Positions 42,193-54,199 of a stretch of 64,000 nt of DNA are shown here, piece by piece. Location: the NCBI GenBank assembly GCA_016808115.1, contig JAEQBH010000195.1:62001-126000 (forward strand). The letters run 5' to 3'. The notes under the pieces were generated by a model. That model was not told where the DNA came from. It did not search any database and saw only the letters and a list, made by a program, of their open reading frames with translations. The position numbers and the translations under genes are program-made. How positions within the stretch are numbered: position 1 is the stretch's first letter; every line of letters starts with the position of its first letter. The DNA is from Tetrastigma voinierianum (Eukaryota; Streptophyta; Magnoliopsida; Vitales; Vitaceae).

Positions 42193-43770
42193 TGTCACAC
42201 CCTGATTTCCACGATGTGATTTATGTTATTTTACCATCTTTCTTTTTTTTTTTCATCATGAGTCCCTAACATAGGACTCTTTCAAAATCCAACACTTTGC
42301 ATAAAAGGGGCTACCCCTAGCCCTACACCACCATATATATCAACCTCAGAGCTCAAACTCGAGTCCAAAACTCCACTTGGAGTTTTTTTTTTTGGATAAT
42401 TAACTCCACTTGGCACGCCTCAGAAAACGTAATTAAAACTCAACTCCGTGTCCAAAACATATATATACATATCTCGCACTGGTAAGTCCTCAATGAACCC
42501 AAGACTATTCACTTACACTTGATCAAAAAATATTTACACAAATCTCAAAACTTTCTGCCAAAGTGTCCCAAACTAATAGCCACAAGCCAAATATACAATG
42601 ACCCATGATCGATATGAACTGGCCCAAAATATACAAAGTGTGGAACTCACACAACACTAGATGTTCAAAATGTATAACCACCAGCATGCTGGCGCTCGAC
42701 GCACACTCCCCCAACCTCCAAAACCCCGGCAGTCAAATCCTCAAGCCATACAAAATGGGTTCAGACTCGCATCTAAGGTGGAGGGAATAATGGGGGTGAG
42801 TTCGACAACCAAGAGTGAATCCCCCATAATGTCATGCTTATAAAAACATTTCAAAATACAAATAATTTAACACATCTCAAAAAACATGAGCTTTTTCAAT
42901 AAATAGGTTGATGTGGAAACAAATGGATGCAATACTACCACTATCTCGACTTCACGTTGACTCTGGGCTTTCACCCGTGACTAGTCATCATCCCCGGTCA
43001 ATTAATAAATTGCCGTGACTACACCAGGATATGCCCATCCCGTATAACTATTAAAATTGTCGACTTACCACCTGGTGGATATGCTCAACATCCCGTGATA
43101 TTTCAGGGTCTTTCTCGTGATCAAAACCCAGGATTCAGTCATAGTCCTGTGTCCATCACATCAACCGACTCTCACACGCTCCCATACCCATGCCATGCTT
43201 TAAAACAATTTCACAAAGGATTCACCATGGGATATTTAAAAACATCATGCACCAATTAATTCAAAGAATTTGTTAGATATAAAATATACACATATATATA
43301 TATCATTAGAAAATCACATGCTTCAAAGCATGGAATGGTAAATTTAATTTCTCACAAACCATGGTATAAGGGTGAGAAGGTTACAAGATCCCCTACCTTC
43401 TCGATTCAAAATCCACAAGTCTCCCAAGGAAGCCAAAACCCGAGGCTACTCCAAAGGACTGCAGAATTAACAAGTCAGCAAGATTTCTTAGCCTCAAACA
43501 ATCCTGTTACATAAAATTACCCAATTGGTTTATTACTTCACCACTGAATCACACATATTCTTTATACCTACAAACATAAACCTGATCCTTCAAGAAAGAC
43601 TCTTACACTTACTAATATCAACATTTAACACCCTTATTGTGGTAACACAATAGCACACACAACACTTGTACCTTGTTTCACTTATCTCAAGACTTCTTTA
43701 TTTTTTTTTCTAACTACCATTTCGACTCACCATACACGTTGTTCACTATGGTCTTTCCTCGACCGTGGTT
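42193..43770 (-). repeat. Family C 3' LTR, distal half
   Basis: Begins TGTCACACCCTGATTT and aligns with 18009 back to about 16470 of the solo LTR; the CAAGTGGAGT, promoter and T/A-rich segments are in matching order. It is interrupted at 43770 by the A element and contains the tail-only LINE insertion at 42381-42401. Confidence 0.85.
42369..42413 (-). mobile_element. LINE tail-only insertion with target duplication
   Basis: AACTCCACTTGG is at 42369-42380 and 42402-42413. Between them is AG, 11 T and GGATAATT; on the minus strand that is AATTATCC plus poly(A), the last 8 nt and tail of the local LINE. In other family C LTRs the target phrase is single (complement at about 17837 and 57768). 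Total new sequence is about 20 nt. Confidence 0.8.
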
Positions 43771-44646
43771 CGATACGAACCCCGTCAACTTGTGAGGAGA
43801 CCGTGATCGACTAGGCCCCAAAGAACCGCCTAGCACGGCTTGGATGAATGACCTTGACTCGTTGCTTGTAGGGAAGCAAGAACCTTGGTATATGAGGACG
43901 CCACAATCGGTGATGGAGATCTTATTGATAAGTCTTGATAAACTCTACGGAATAACCGATAAGTTCATGGAGTTCTACAAAGAGATGCAAACAGAAATTT
44001 ATACTCCTCAATTTTATTAATGCTTCAAACTTAAGAATACAAGGATAACAAGCCTTTAAATAGGCCAAAAAAATATGAAGAATAGAAACTAAATATTCGA
44101 CCACAAGGAAAGTAAATATTTGGCCAAAACAAGAAAGGAAACTAACATACTTTTCCTTAAACTACTACACAATTAAAATATCCATGAAGGAGAAAAAGGA
44201 AACTATATAATTTTAGGACAAGGTTCGTATTAGAATTAGCAGCAAAACTGAACAAATCAAGAGCAAATCTAGAACAAATCATCTCCACCCACAAAAGAAA
44301 TCGCCTCCAAAATACAAAGAACTGGCTGCAAATCATCAACAAATCTGAAGCAAACCTTTTCTAAATAAAAGAAATAGCACCCTATTTAACTAAAAACAAA
44401 GATTTCTTCTAAATTAAATAAAGCAACTCCTACTGACTATGAGAACAAATCTTTCTAAAATAAACTAACTCCAAATCAAAATAGTAATAAAAACTCAAAA
44501 CACTTGGAAATAGAAATATATTAGGTGTTTCCAAGGTTTCACAAATTCTCTCCCCAAATCTGAATTTTCCAAAATTAAGATTGAATTCCCAATGTATATC
44601 AGAATGCTCTAGCATCACTGATCTCTTCAGGCTTTGATTTTCATCA
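43771..44646 (-). repeat. Family A 3' LTR
   Basis: From CGATACGAACCCCG (outer end, T to C change) to the TTTTCATCA inner end, directly next to the PPT. Highly similar to 47216-48082. Confidence 0.88.
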
Positions 44647-45060
44647 TTCCCTTTTCCTCGAAAAGATTCGTCCTCGAATCTTAACCATAATGTTGTGGAT
44701 GGCATGACAATAAATACAAATCCTCCGCGGTCCATCCTTTATGAGAACTAAAATCACTCGAACAACGCATGGACTCAAGCTCTCCCCTATTACATACCTT
44801 TTCCATCAATTCACCAATCGCTGAGTTCCTTTGTTCCTCGGGATTACCCTATAAGCTGGCCTGTCGAATGGTAACACTGTGGATAAAATCAATTTGATGT
44901 TCCATCCTCAAGTTAGAGGTAAACCTTCTAATCTCCTTCCTAAAGACATCTTCAAACTTCCGCAAAAGAGAGGCAATAGAACTAAAGTAAAGAAGTGTCA
45001 AGCTGGTTAGTATTAAAGCGCTCCTTTGTACAAAAAGTACAATCATAGGCTTGTTTAAGA
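44647..45060 (-). pseudogene. Family A truncated RT and PPT
   Basis: Reads KPMIVLFVQRSALILTS and SSIASLLRKFEDVF, then EHQIDFIHS (the lead-in of RT), a NPEEQ phrase, a degraded VP.ILV.KDG and an INNI.VK-like phrase (complement of about 44690-44715). It then jumps directly to TTCGAGGACGAATCTTTTCG and a purine tract ending at the LTR. The jump removes the catalytic RT box, RNase H and integrase. Confidence 0.82.
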
Positions 45061-45089
45061 AGAATCCTCTAACCTCACTTGCCCGTGCA

Positions 45090-45520
45090 TAGAAATTGGT
45101 TTTTCCTCTCTTTTGCTCATACTCTCTTTTTCACACTTTTCTTTTGTTCACTCTCTCTTTTTCACTATTTTCTTTGTTCACTCTCTTTTTCACTCTCTTT
45201 CTTTTGTTCACTCTCTTTTTGCAATCTCACTTGATCTTCATAAACTTGACTTGGTGTCAAAGGAGCAAGAGTTATAAGATTCTTGTCTTTCATGAAACTG
45301 TCATGGTTCCCTCTCCAATGAAATTTCCAAGGCCCACTTGTTGACAACCCTAATTTCTCCACCAAGGTAGTTAGTGACACTAGTACTCCCACCATCAAAG
45401 ATCACACCATACCTTGTTTTGGACATGGCACCTGGGGCAAAAATGTTCTCCTTTCGCACTCGTCCCTCTTTCCTCGTTTCGGCACACTTAAAGCCCTCAA
45501 CCAACAATTCTTCTAGTGGC
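45090..45520 (-). pseudogene. Family A protease and Lys/Glu-rich linker
   Basis: GVIFDGGS (about 45410-45385) is the aspartic protease active-site region (usually D-G/S-G). TTLVEKLGLST (45370-45335) and KNLITLAPLTPSQVYEDQVR (45285-45225) continue it. The tandem ESEQKKESEKESEQ linker follows (45215-45100), encoded by repeats of about 20-25 bp. The linker matches the one that received the solo LTR and LINE at 15392 and 18159. Confidence 0.78.
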
Positions 45521-45529
45521 ACGCATTCT

Positions 45530-46546
45530 CATCACCTGATCCTCCAAGGATGGCCTAGAGTCACACCCAATTCATGGTATTGATTTCCTTGTCCGTCACC
45601 TTGCTCCCGTTTACTGGCGTCGCCAGGTGCCATCTTCCTTCCTCCATTGATTCGACTTCCAAGTGGGATGAAATCGATTAGGTTTAACGTGTGTCGTACT
45701 ATCCTCCTTTGACTTGATTCTCGATCTTGATAGCCATATTCACCATATCCTCCAACTCTACGTAATGCTTGCAATTCCACCACATTTTGAATCCAAGCTG
45801 CTTAAACCCGTCGCTTAAACCTCGCCATTGTAGCCTCTCGATTCTTCAATATTCGCTCTAGCCATTGCAAACCTCCATCTTCTTGCGCTACCTTTTACAC
45901 TACGATTGCTCAGGCCTGTGTTTGGTAAACTTGTTGTACAACTCCCGGTAGTAGTAAGTTGAAACAAATCTCTTTCGCATCACCCTCTTCATCTCTTTCC
46001 ATGTTTCCACTGCTGGCTCCCTATTCCGTTTCATATTAAAAACTAATTGGTCCCACCAAACTGTTGCATAGTCTGAGAACCCTATGGCAGCAAGTGCTCT
46101 TCACCTTTGGCTTCTCGTAATAATTGTGACAATCAAAACCAATCCTTACCTTCCTCTCCCACTCAAGATATGCCTCGGGGTCATTCTTTCCTTGGAAAGA
46201 TGGAATCTTCATCTTAATGTTTCCCAAATTATTATCTTCCCGATTCCTATCTTCTCTATGTGGGCCATACCTCCTATCACCAACAGCCGAATCATGATCA
46301 TTCTCATCTTCAAAGTCTCCTCCGTCATACTCTTCTTCGTCTACCCGCGCCCCTCTTCTTGGCAGCCTCTCCTTTCTACGCCCTGTGGGAGGGTTTCGTG
46401 GGTGCTCGGCTTTGCTCCACCCTCTCATGGAATTGAATCTAATCCACTCCCAAACACTTCCGTACCCTTCGCTGGGCTAAGGCCCGCATAATGAACTTCA
46501 TGTCAACGCCTCCCGCGACACCTTCAGATGCGTTGTTGTCTGACAT
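45530..46546 (-). pseudogene. Family A gag
   Basis: A likely start MSDNNASEGVAGG at 46546 is followed by an Arg-rich segment (RRKERLPRRGARVDEEEYDG), then IKMKIPSFQGKNDPEAYLEW at about 46218-46159, and CHNY.E.KKVK-like residues. Degraded capsid helices and VVELQ.L...GEYGYQDRES follow (45783-45700). This is the retrotransposon gag (capsid) domain. Frameshifts near 46100 and 45800 break it. It carries the empty site for the insertion at 14674. Confidence 0.8.
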
Positions 46547-47215
46547 AGTGCTGCAAAAACAAGGTTAGAAAAAGTAGATTCACAAATCACTCGCCACTGT
46601 TTTCACCAAGAATGATTCACTCGCTTCGCTCGTGTTTCACACAACATATTTGGGCTTTTATCATCCTAATAATCTGACCACCTTTGCCTTTTTCACTGTA
46701 ATTTCTTTATAGTTCTTTGGAACTAATCAAACTTTATCGCATTTTTCCGCAAAACAATAAAAAACCATCAAAGAAGAAATGACAAGCCAGGTACTAACCA
46801 AGATCCAAGCTTTACTTATTTATTTTTTATACTATGATGGGATTGGGATTTATAGAAACTAGAATGATGATAAACTTTATAGATTTTTTTCTCGTTTTTT
46901 TTTTTTTTTTTTTTTTTTCGACCGATCCTTTCTTACTTTCCTTTTCTGTTTTTTTCTTTTTTTTTTTTTTTTAACTTTGAGATGACGATTGAATAAAGAA
47001 AAGAAACAATAAAAAAATTATATCCGATCAAGAATGAAGAAAATCTGGACGGGGATGGAGTAGGATAATAGATTATGAATGAAATTGGGGATTGAAACTG
47101 AATTTAGAAGGTATGGATGAAAGCGGTGACTAAGATGGGTCTGACAAAGAAAAAAATAATAAAAATAAAGATAGGCAAACTTAAAAAATAGAACCAATAA
47201 GCCTGATAATTAAAA
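46547..47215 (-). other. Family A leader and degraded PBS
   Basis: Non-coding, with long pyrimidine runs (T30 near 46893-46918 and T-rich 46950-46972). The PBS expected beside the 5' LTR is degraded (a TATCAGGC-like run at about 47199-47206 on the minus strand). Confidence 0.55.
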
Positions 47216-48082
47216 TGATACGAACTCCGTCAACTTGTGGTGAGGAGACCAGATCTAATTAGCTCGAAGAACCCATCTAGCATCGGCTGATGGATGACCT
47301 TGACCCGTCGCTTATATGGAAGCAAGAATCTTGGTATATGTGGAGGACGCCTACAATCGGTGATGGAGATCCGATTGATAAGTCTTGATGAACGCCACTA
47401 ATAACCGATAAGTTCATGGAGTTCAAAGAAGCAAAGAGAAATTTATACTCTCAATTTTATTAATGCTTAAAACTTTAAGAATACAAGGATAACATGCCTT
47501 TAAATAGGCCAAAAAAATATGAAGAATAGAAACTAAATATTCGACCACAAGGAAAGTAAATATTTGGCCAAAACAAGAAAGGAAACTAACATACTTTTCC
47601 TAAACTACTACACACTAAAATATCCATGCATGAGAAAAGGAAACTATATAATTTAGACAAGGTTTGTAATAGAATTAGCAGCAATCCGGGAACAAATCAC
47701 AAAGAAATCTAGAACAAATCATCTCCAAATCTACAAAGAATCAGTCTCCAAAATAAAGAAGAATCCGCCAAATCATCACCAAATCAAGCAAACCTTTCTA
47801 AATAAAAGAAATAAAGAACTCCTATTTAACTAAAAAAATGCATTCTCTAAATTTAAATAAAGAAATCTCTACTTTGACTTGGGAGAACAAATCTTTCTAA
47901 AATAAAACCAACTCCAAATCAAAATAGTAATAAACTCAAAACACTTGGAAATAGAAATATATTAGGTGTTTCCAAGGTTTCACAGCCTCCCAAATCTGAA
48001 TTTTCCAAAATTAAGATTGAATTCCCAATGTATGTTGTAAATGCTCTAGCATCACGGATCCTTTGTGCTTTGATTTTCATCA
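47216..48082 (-). repeat. Family A 5' LTR
   Basis: From TGATACGAACTCCG (47216) to TTTTCATCA (48082), 867 bp. It contains the AATTTTATTAATGCTTAA.ACTT polyadenylation region near 47452 and the block of repeated AAATC segments (47700-47780). Confidence 0.88.
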
Positions 48083-49319
48083 AGTTCTCCTATCTCTTAG
48101 CTTTCCATAGCCTCTTAAATCAGGTCATTCGGACATCGGAATCAAGAGTTATGGTTTTTACACTCTGACCTCCCCGAGACCATTTCCTAGGGATGTAACT
48201 TGTCCTCACTTCACCCATACTTTGACTAAAATTATGGGAACAAACAGCCATAATTTGGCCACACTTTCTATATGGAAGGTTACGCCCATATGTGGCTATT
48301 TTGAGAGGATTTTGAATCACTCCTTACTTCGATCAATATAACTCAACTTTATGCACTCAAAAACAGAACCGCTCCGTAACATGGGACAGAATTCGTATCT
48401 CACTTTTCAACCTCAAATTCAAGGTTCTTATGGTAGGATTTAGTTCTTGGTTACTCTAGACATTCAGGCTGGCCAGGTCTTGGGGCTTCTTCTCCAACCA
48501 GAATCATCCAGGCTGGAGTTCTTAGGCAACCCATGGCCAAACACCGTCAAGGTCAAGGGGAAAGCCGGATGCGACCTCCCTTGACACACACACACACACA
48601 CATGCCATCTTCACAAAACTAGTTTTTTTTTTTTACAATTTAGGGTTCCACTAAACACACCTTTCATCAAATCTGTGGTTAGATGTAATCCCAACAACCC
48701 TAATATAACCAAAGTCCATAAGAAATACAACTAAGGCCTCAAAGATCATGTTTACATACCTTAGTGAACTTTTCCACCAAACCAAGCTTCCTTCAAGCCT
48801 TTTCTCCTCCTTTTCTCTAGCTTCTCTCTGTGAACTCTCTCCACTTTCTAAATTTCCGTAATCTTCCACTTCCTAGCAAGAAGTTGGTCTAGCATCCAAA
48901 ACCAAGAGAAATCGGGTTTGCTTGGCACATGGCAAGCTCTTTCTCTCATGCACTTGCCACGTGGGTCAAGATCTCCTACCATGCATATATGAGGTCATGC
49001 CTCATGATGCCACATAGCCTTCACAAGGATATTACACTTTAGTCCCTCTCCACTAACAAGTTTTTCAAAGTGGTCCTCTTCAACACATACTTAATTACTT
49101 AACCCTAACAAAACCACTAAATCCTACCTAATTGCATAATTGACCCACATGCCATAAAAATGCAATCTAACACACTTTTGCTAACTCTCTAATTAAACCA
49201 ACCATTAAGATGGCTAATCTTAATCACAAATTTAAAATATCGAGGGCATAAGCTGCATTCGCTTCCCCAAAAATCCTTACATGAATAATATAACAAAACA
49301 TATACCAAAAAGTTGGCAT
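48083..49319 (-). repeat. Family C 3' LTR, proximal half
   Basis: Aligns in reverse with 15393 to about 16470 of the solo LTR, including the GCCACATAG/CATGCC region and the CCCTAACAAAACC region near 49100. It starts next to the pol end (GGGAGGAATGCC, PPT-like, near 49312-49323). An (AC)n run sits at 48582-48602. Confidence 0.82.
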
Positions 49320-49326
49320 TCCTCCC

Positions 49327-50580
49327 TTACGCATTCTCGCCCCCCGAAATTAAAAACCGTACTAACCCCGTGAACAATTCCCGATACTTCTTCTTCACAT
49401 CCGCTCTCAGTTCCCTACGTAGCTCTTCCACCCACGGTGTTCCCATAACACTTTCACTAGGGAAATAATTTTGTTCAAGAACACGTTCCGCACATCTAGA
49501 ATCTCCTCGTCGCTTCATATTTCATATTCTCTTGCAAATTCAATGCATACAATCTTAGTATGTGCGAAACATCCGCTCATACTCGAACTAATGAAATGTG
49601 GAATACATCATGTATCCTTAAATAATCACATAAGAGCTAATCAAGCTACTCCTCCAACTTTGGAGAATCTCAAACGACCAATGTACCTATGGGCCGGGCC
49701 CTTTACTAAAACAAAATATTCCCTTTGCGAGGCACACTCTCAAAAAAACACATGATCCCCAACCTGAAAGTCCCCCATGGTCTCCTTGTATCAGCATAAC
49801 CTTTTCGCTCGCTTCAGGCCGCCAAGAGCCTGGTCACTTGACAATTCTTATCTTCTCTGTCATTGCCGCACCAACTCGACCAATCAAAGTAGCTCTCCGA
49901 TTCACCAAAGACATAGGCGATCTACACGGCTCTTACAAAGAGCTCATATGGTGCCATCCTAACATCGCTTCCTGAAACTATTATACGCAACTCAATCGGG
50001 AGGCAAATGGTCCATCCAACTCCCCGAAGTCTAACACACATGCTCTAAGCATATCTTCCGTAATCTGAATCACTCTCTCGACGCTTCCGTCGCCCGAGGG
50101 CGAAACGTCGCACCAATCTCAACCTGCTCCCAAAGTTTGCAAAGACCGCACCCACTTAAACTCAAGTCCCGCATTCCGACAATGGGAGAGAGGTACAACT
50201 ATGCAACTTCACAATCTCCCTACATACAACTTGCTCAAAGTAAGAATAGAAGCGGCGGTCCTTATTGCTAAGAAATGTCGATGAATAACCGTCAACAACC
50301 ACCCAAACACCATTCACCCCGTGAGTCTTGGGCAAACCAACACGGTCCATCAAGCCAAATGATCCCATTTCCATCTTACGACCGGTACAAGAACAACTCT
50401 CGTCGGTCTCGGTGCTCAAGTTTCACTTACATCAAGAACACTTGGAGACGAAACTCACGCTCCTCTTTCATCCCATGCCACCAAAATCGGGCGCCTCAAG
50501 TCGCGGGCAATATCTTTGTCTCACCAGATGTACCGTAACCAGAGTGATAAGCCCCATCACCTCCTCTCTCAATCAGGCAT
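49327..50580 (-). pseudogene. Family C integrase with C-terminal tail
   Basis: Core: KMEMGSFGLMDRVGLPKTHG and VWVVVDGYSSTFL (50360-50250), then FEQVVCREIVKLHSC (50215-50170). A degraded HP..TKMY.DL-like zinc-binding segment lies at about 50560-50440. C-terminal fragments include HDVFHISL-like residues near 49600 and WVEELRRELRADVKKKYREL (49430-49370). The better-read homologue is at 59950-61280. Not functional. Confidence 0.75.
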
Positions 50581-52080
50581 CATCCTAAGACAAACAATCC
50601 ACAGAAAATAGATTCCTCACTCAGCATGAATGCTCCACCCTTCGTGTGCATCACTGGGCCACACTTCTGCGAGCTGCAGCTCCCTCGCTTCTTATCACTC
50701 TTCCGAGCCCCTCGATGACTCTAGAAACCGTTATCGAGCTACCAACGTATAAAAACATGCCTTAGGCTCATCCCCATAAAAGCACGTGAAAACTCGTTGA
50801 TGTAATCATACATCTTCCACTCATATAAGCCACATCAACCCGGAAGTGATGCTCCTTGATTTTCTTACTCACATCATCGAATTACACTGTTTTGCATCTG
50901 TGGTGGTATTGCAAAGAAAAGTCAAAGTCTTCAAGTGTCTCCATCCACCTTCTCCGCCCTCGCATTCAAATCTCTACAAATATATACTTCCAAACTCGTT
51001 GTAATGTGAGAACACTTCCAAACTTTCACCATACAAGTAGTGCCGCTATAACTTTGTGGGCAAACACCATCACAAAGAAGCCTCAATCATGCGTAAGTAG
51101 TTCTTCATGTTTCTTCAACTGCCTAGAGGCATAGGGCAACCACTCTACCTTTTTTGCATAAGCACACACCCCAAGCCAACCCTTGAGGCATCAACGTAAA
51201 AACCGTGTACTTTTCCCACTCACTGGAGGCCAACATCTACACGTAGTCAATCTCTTTTCGCCCCGAAAGACTCTCACACTTGTAATTCCGGGCCAAAGCT
51301 CACTCTACGTGTTAGTCTAGTCATTGGACACGCAATCCCTGGTTAAGTTCTCAATAAATCGATCAGATTAACCAAATTAATCCAAGGAAGTCAGCAGATC
51401 TCAAAGACACTGGTCGCTCCCACTTATCACTAGCCACCTTTGCCGATCCAACTAAATACCTTCCTTAGACACCATGTGCTCTAGGAACCGGATTTCTAAC
51501 AAGAAATCACACTTCTCTAGTTTGGCATACAACCGATTCTCTCTCAGCATCAGAAGCGCCAATCGCAAATGCCGCTTCATGTTCAGCCGACTGAATATAT
51601 CAGGATGTCAGTCTACAAACACTACCACGAATCGATCCGTGATACCGACGACATCCCATTCATCATATCCATAAAGGCAACCGAGCATTGCATCAATCCA
51701 AAAGGCATGACAACAAACTCGGCGTTCATACCGTAGAAAAGCAATCTTCGATATCCGAACCCGCATTTCAACCGATGATACCTGCATCTGCATCAATCTT
51801 CGAGAAGCAATAAGCCCCGTCTAACCGATCAAACAAATCCTCAATCCGAGGAAGTGGGTACTGTTTCAATTACCTATTTAACTTCCCAAATCCACACATA
51901 ACCGTAGCTGCCTCGCTTCTTTTCACGCAACACCGGAGCACCCTACGCGAGGCAATTCTGGCCTGATGAAATCTTACCCCGCAATTCTGCATTTTAGGTT
52001 CAACTCCTTAAGCTCAACTGAGCCATCCTAAATGGAGCTATTGAAATAGGATCAAGACGGATACAAATTGATGGAGAATT
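50580..52080 (-). pseudogene. Family C RT and RNase H
   Basis: RNase H fragments at 50850-51300 (ASR.GLGCVLM-like near 51190-51150). RT fragments at 51450-52000, with the complement of 51640-51600 reading a degraded VFVD.ILIYS box and 51800-51700 the ARYERRVCCHAFW-like segment (RYGH.EF.VM.FGL type). Order and wording match 61500-62460. Heavily frameshifted. Confidence 0.65.
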
Positions 52081-52399
52081 CCATCTTCTACTGTGGGAGG
52101 TAATCCCGCAACTCATCAGAAATACACAAGAAGTCACACACTTAGGATACAATCCACTTTTACCTTCCTTTTTCTATTTCCTCAAAAGATAGTAAAAGAA
52201 GTGTTGGCCCCCATTCTTTCTCATCCACTTTTTCTCCATCTCTATCAACGATCGAGTCTCATCCGTCCCACATCCCGTGACGGTAAGGTCACTACTGACC
52301 TACAACCAACTGAAGGTCACTCTTCTTCGAGAAATGCTTCAGATCGCATGATGTGGGGCTAACTAATCCATTCCTACAATCACGTCAAACACGTTTATA

Positions 52400-53582
52400 T
52401 GTAGGAGTACTAAGTTCACGACTTCAGATCCCCAACATTCAACACACAACCATCGCATTCCCACTTAGCTTTTCCATCATGCCACCCATAGGTGTCCCAA
52501 CAAACAAAGGACAAGAGAGAGTGGTGCAACATTCAAGTCCAAAATGGAAGCAAAGAAGAGATATAAATGTGACGTGATGCACCCGAATCAAACAACACAT
52601 GTGCCCAAGTGCTATAACACAAACCATACCTTCCACTAGCACATTAGGCCTCGGATCCCGAAGTCGTCACGCGAAGACTCGCCTAAGACCTCGTCCGAAG
52701 CAGATGCACTCCTTCCTAGAATCTCCTCCCTCGAGGCAACATCCTGAACACGCCGAACGGCTTCATCGTCTAAATCGACTGGGAGGAGGTCAGTGTTCAC
52801 GCCGTAACTCTAGGGCACCACCTCAAGTGTCCGTCGCACCACACTCATAACACGCCGAGGCCCCATGTCCCCAATCAGACCCCACTAGCTTGCCCTCACA
52901 GACGGGCAACCGTCGACCATTCATCCTTCGGCGCTTAGCCCTCTTATCCCTTGACCTAAGTCACCCAATTGGAATTCTTTATTTCTTCGCACTCCTCAAG
53001 TCGTCCCTCTCACAATCGTGGCTCATGCCACTACCTCACCGAGGTCCGGGTTACGAGGAGCCAATTGAGCCCAATGTTCAGCCTCAAACCTCCTCGAACC
53101 GTTCGCTCATTTGCTCGCTTGCCACCACATGTTGTGCATACCGACAACGTAAACTCGGGAGCAAGATACTTCGCCACGCCATACCGCGGTGCACAAACTC
53201 CGATCTCTTCGTCTCTCATGGCCTCGCGGGGAAAGTACTTCGCCAAGAGTAACTACTGAATCGGAGTCCACCCCATGTGTGGCACATCATGGTCGTTTCT
53301 GCAACTATATCCCACCAACCGTCGCCTCGCCTCCTCAACATAAAGGACGCCAGAGAAACTCGCTTCCCTGTGGACTTCAAGACATCTGCACCTTCTTCAC
53401 TTCTTTAGCCAATGCCATTTCATGAAATCACACACTAAACACTGGGGGAATAAGTGCCTGAAATCCTGATCAACCGCACGTCCATCTTTCTCCGAATGAC
53501 CCTCGAAGGTAACACTGTCGCCTTCTCCACCCCCATCCTCGAACCGTGAAGAGGATCTCATGCCGCCCGAATTGTCATTCAA
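52400..53582 (-). pseudogene. Family C gag and protease
   Basis: A probable gag start MNDNSGGM lies at 53582. Capsid landmarks are KYFPREAMRDE near 53240-53205 and, in another frame, YAQHVVASEQM near 53140-53105. Cys-rich residues near 52860-52640 may be the zinc knuckle. The protease is shown by a degraded LFDSGASH-like phrase near 52590-52560 and LECC..LSCPLFVGTPMGGM (52525-52470). The pattern fits Del-type gag-pro. Confidence 0.68.
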
Positions 53583-54080
53583 TTCTTCTTCCTCTATTCA
53601 TTGTCTATATAAGAAAATAGATAATCGGGCTATCACGATGTCATGGTACAAGAACCATTAATAACTCTGTGGTTCTCAACATCAATTTATTAGCTATGCA
53701 CCTTTTATCGCTATTGACCTAACTGCCTTACCCGATTCATAACAATTGCACATGGTATAAAAGAATCATTACAGATTAGCCACATTATGGTGAAAATCCA
53801 TACAAGCATTATAATATCTAAACTCATTATATCATGCTTGTAATCACACCAACATGTTATCACATAATCTCAGGTAAACATGTTATCATAAAATACCCTT
53901 CACTAGTTGTTGCTGCTAGGAAGCCTTATGCCATGCCATGTATGAAAATCATATCATCACCCAATAGCACAATCCTAGCACTAAAAACCCAAGCTCTCAT
54001 CACCATAGCTTAAAGTGTGCCTAGGAATCCTATGTGTACCTATTGAATTTTCCCTTAATCTCCCAAGGATTTATCCCATT
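53583..54080 (-). other. Family C leader
   Basis: AT-rich, no open frame of note, between the PBS and the gag start. Its length, about 500 bp, is plausible for a chromovirus leader. Confidence 0.55.
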
Positions 54081-54092
54081 GCTCTGATACCA
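54081..54092 (-). promoter_or_regulatory. Primer-binding site of family C
   Basis: TGGTATCAGAGC on the minus strand, a perfect 12-nt match to the initiator tRNA-Met complement, three bases after the LTR end TGTGACA. Confidence 0.9.
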
Positions 54093-54095
54093 ACT

Positions 54096-54199
54096 TGTCA
54101 CACCCTGATTTAATTTGTGTGATTTATGTTATTTTACCATCTTTTTTTTTTTACATCATGAGTCCCTAACATAGGACTCTTTTAAAATCCAACACTTCG
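54096..54199 (-). repeat. Family C 5' LTR remnant
   Basis: Only the last 104 bp of the LTR (matching 42193-42300 and 17905-18009) remain. Similarity stops abruptly after CAACACTTCGCAT. Confidence 0.85.

Larger units (their letters stand above)
43771..48082 (-). mobile_element. Non-autonomous gypsy family A element
   Basis: 4312 bp on the minus strand with two LTRs (5': 47216-48082, 867 bp; 3': 43771-44646, 876 bp) and only 2569 bp between them. The interior has leader, gag, protease, Lys/Glu linker and the first part of RT, then jumps to the PPT. RNase H, integrase and most of RT are absent. It interrupts a family C LTR. The target duplication is unclear (GAACT versus GAACC in element orientation). 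Confidence 0.85.
42193..54199 (-). mobile_element. Del/Tekay-like chromovirus (family C)
   Basis: Minus-strand element: 5' LTR remnant 54096-54199, PBS 54081-54092, gag, protease, RT, RNase H, integrase (down to about 49330), and 3' LTR 42193-49319. The 3' LTR is split by a family A gypsy element (43771-48082). The 3' LTR matches the solo LTR at 15393-18009. The 5' LTR is cut about 100 bp in from its inner end. Coding capacity is lost throughout. Clade is inferred from long LTRs, tRNA-Met PBS and gag/IN wording. Confidence 0.85.

Noticed and set aside
45096..45344. Open frame rich in Phe, Ser and Leu, resembling a membrane protein
   Set aside because: It is the complement of the Lys/Glu-rich gypsy linker; the hydrophobic run is a strand artefact.
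46860..46985. Long T runs as the tail of another minus-strand LINE
   Set aside because: No GGATAATT signature or LINE 3' UTR follows; the runs are in the family A leader, which is pyrimidine-rich.
43766..48087. Clean 5-bp target duplication of the family A element
   Set aside because: GAACT/GAACC fits only if the LTR end is shortened by one base; too weak to list as a feature.
48582..48602. (AC)n run as a functional element
   Set aside because: A simple microsatellite within a family C LTR.
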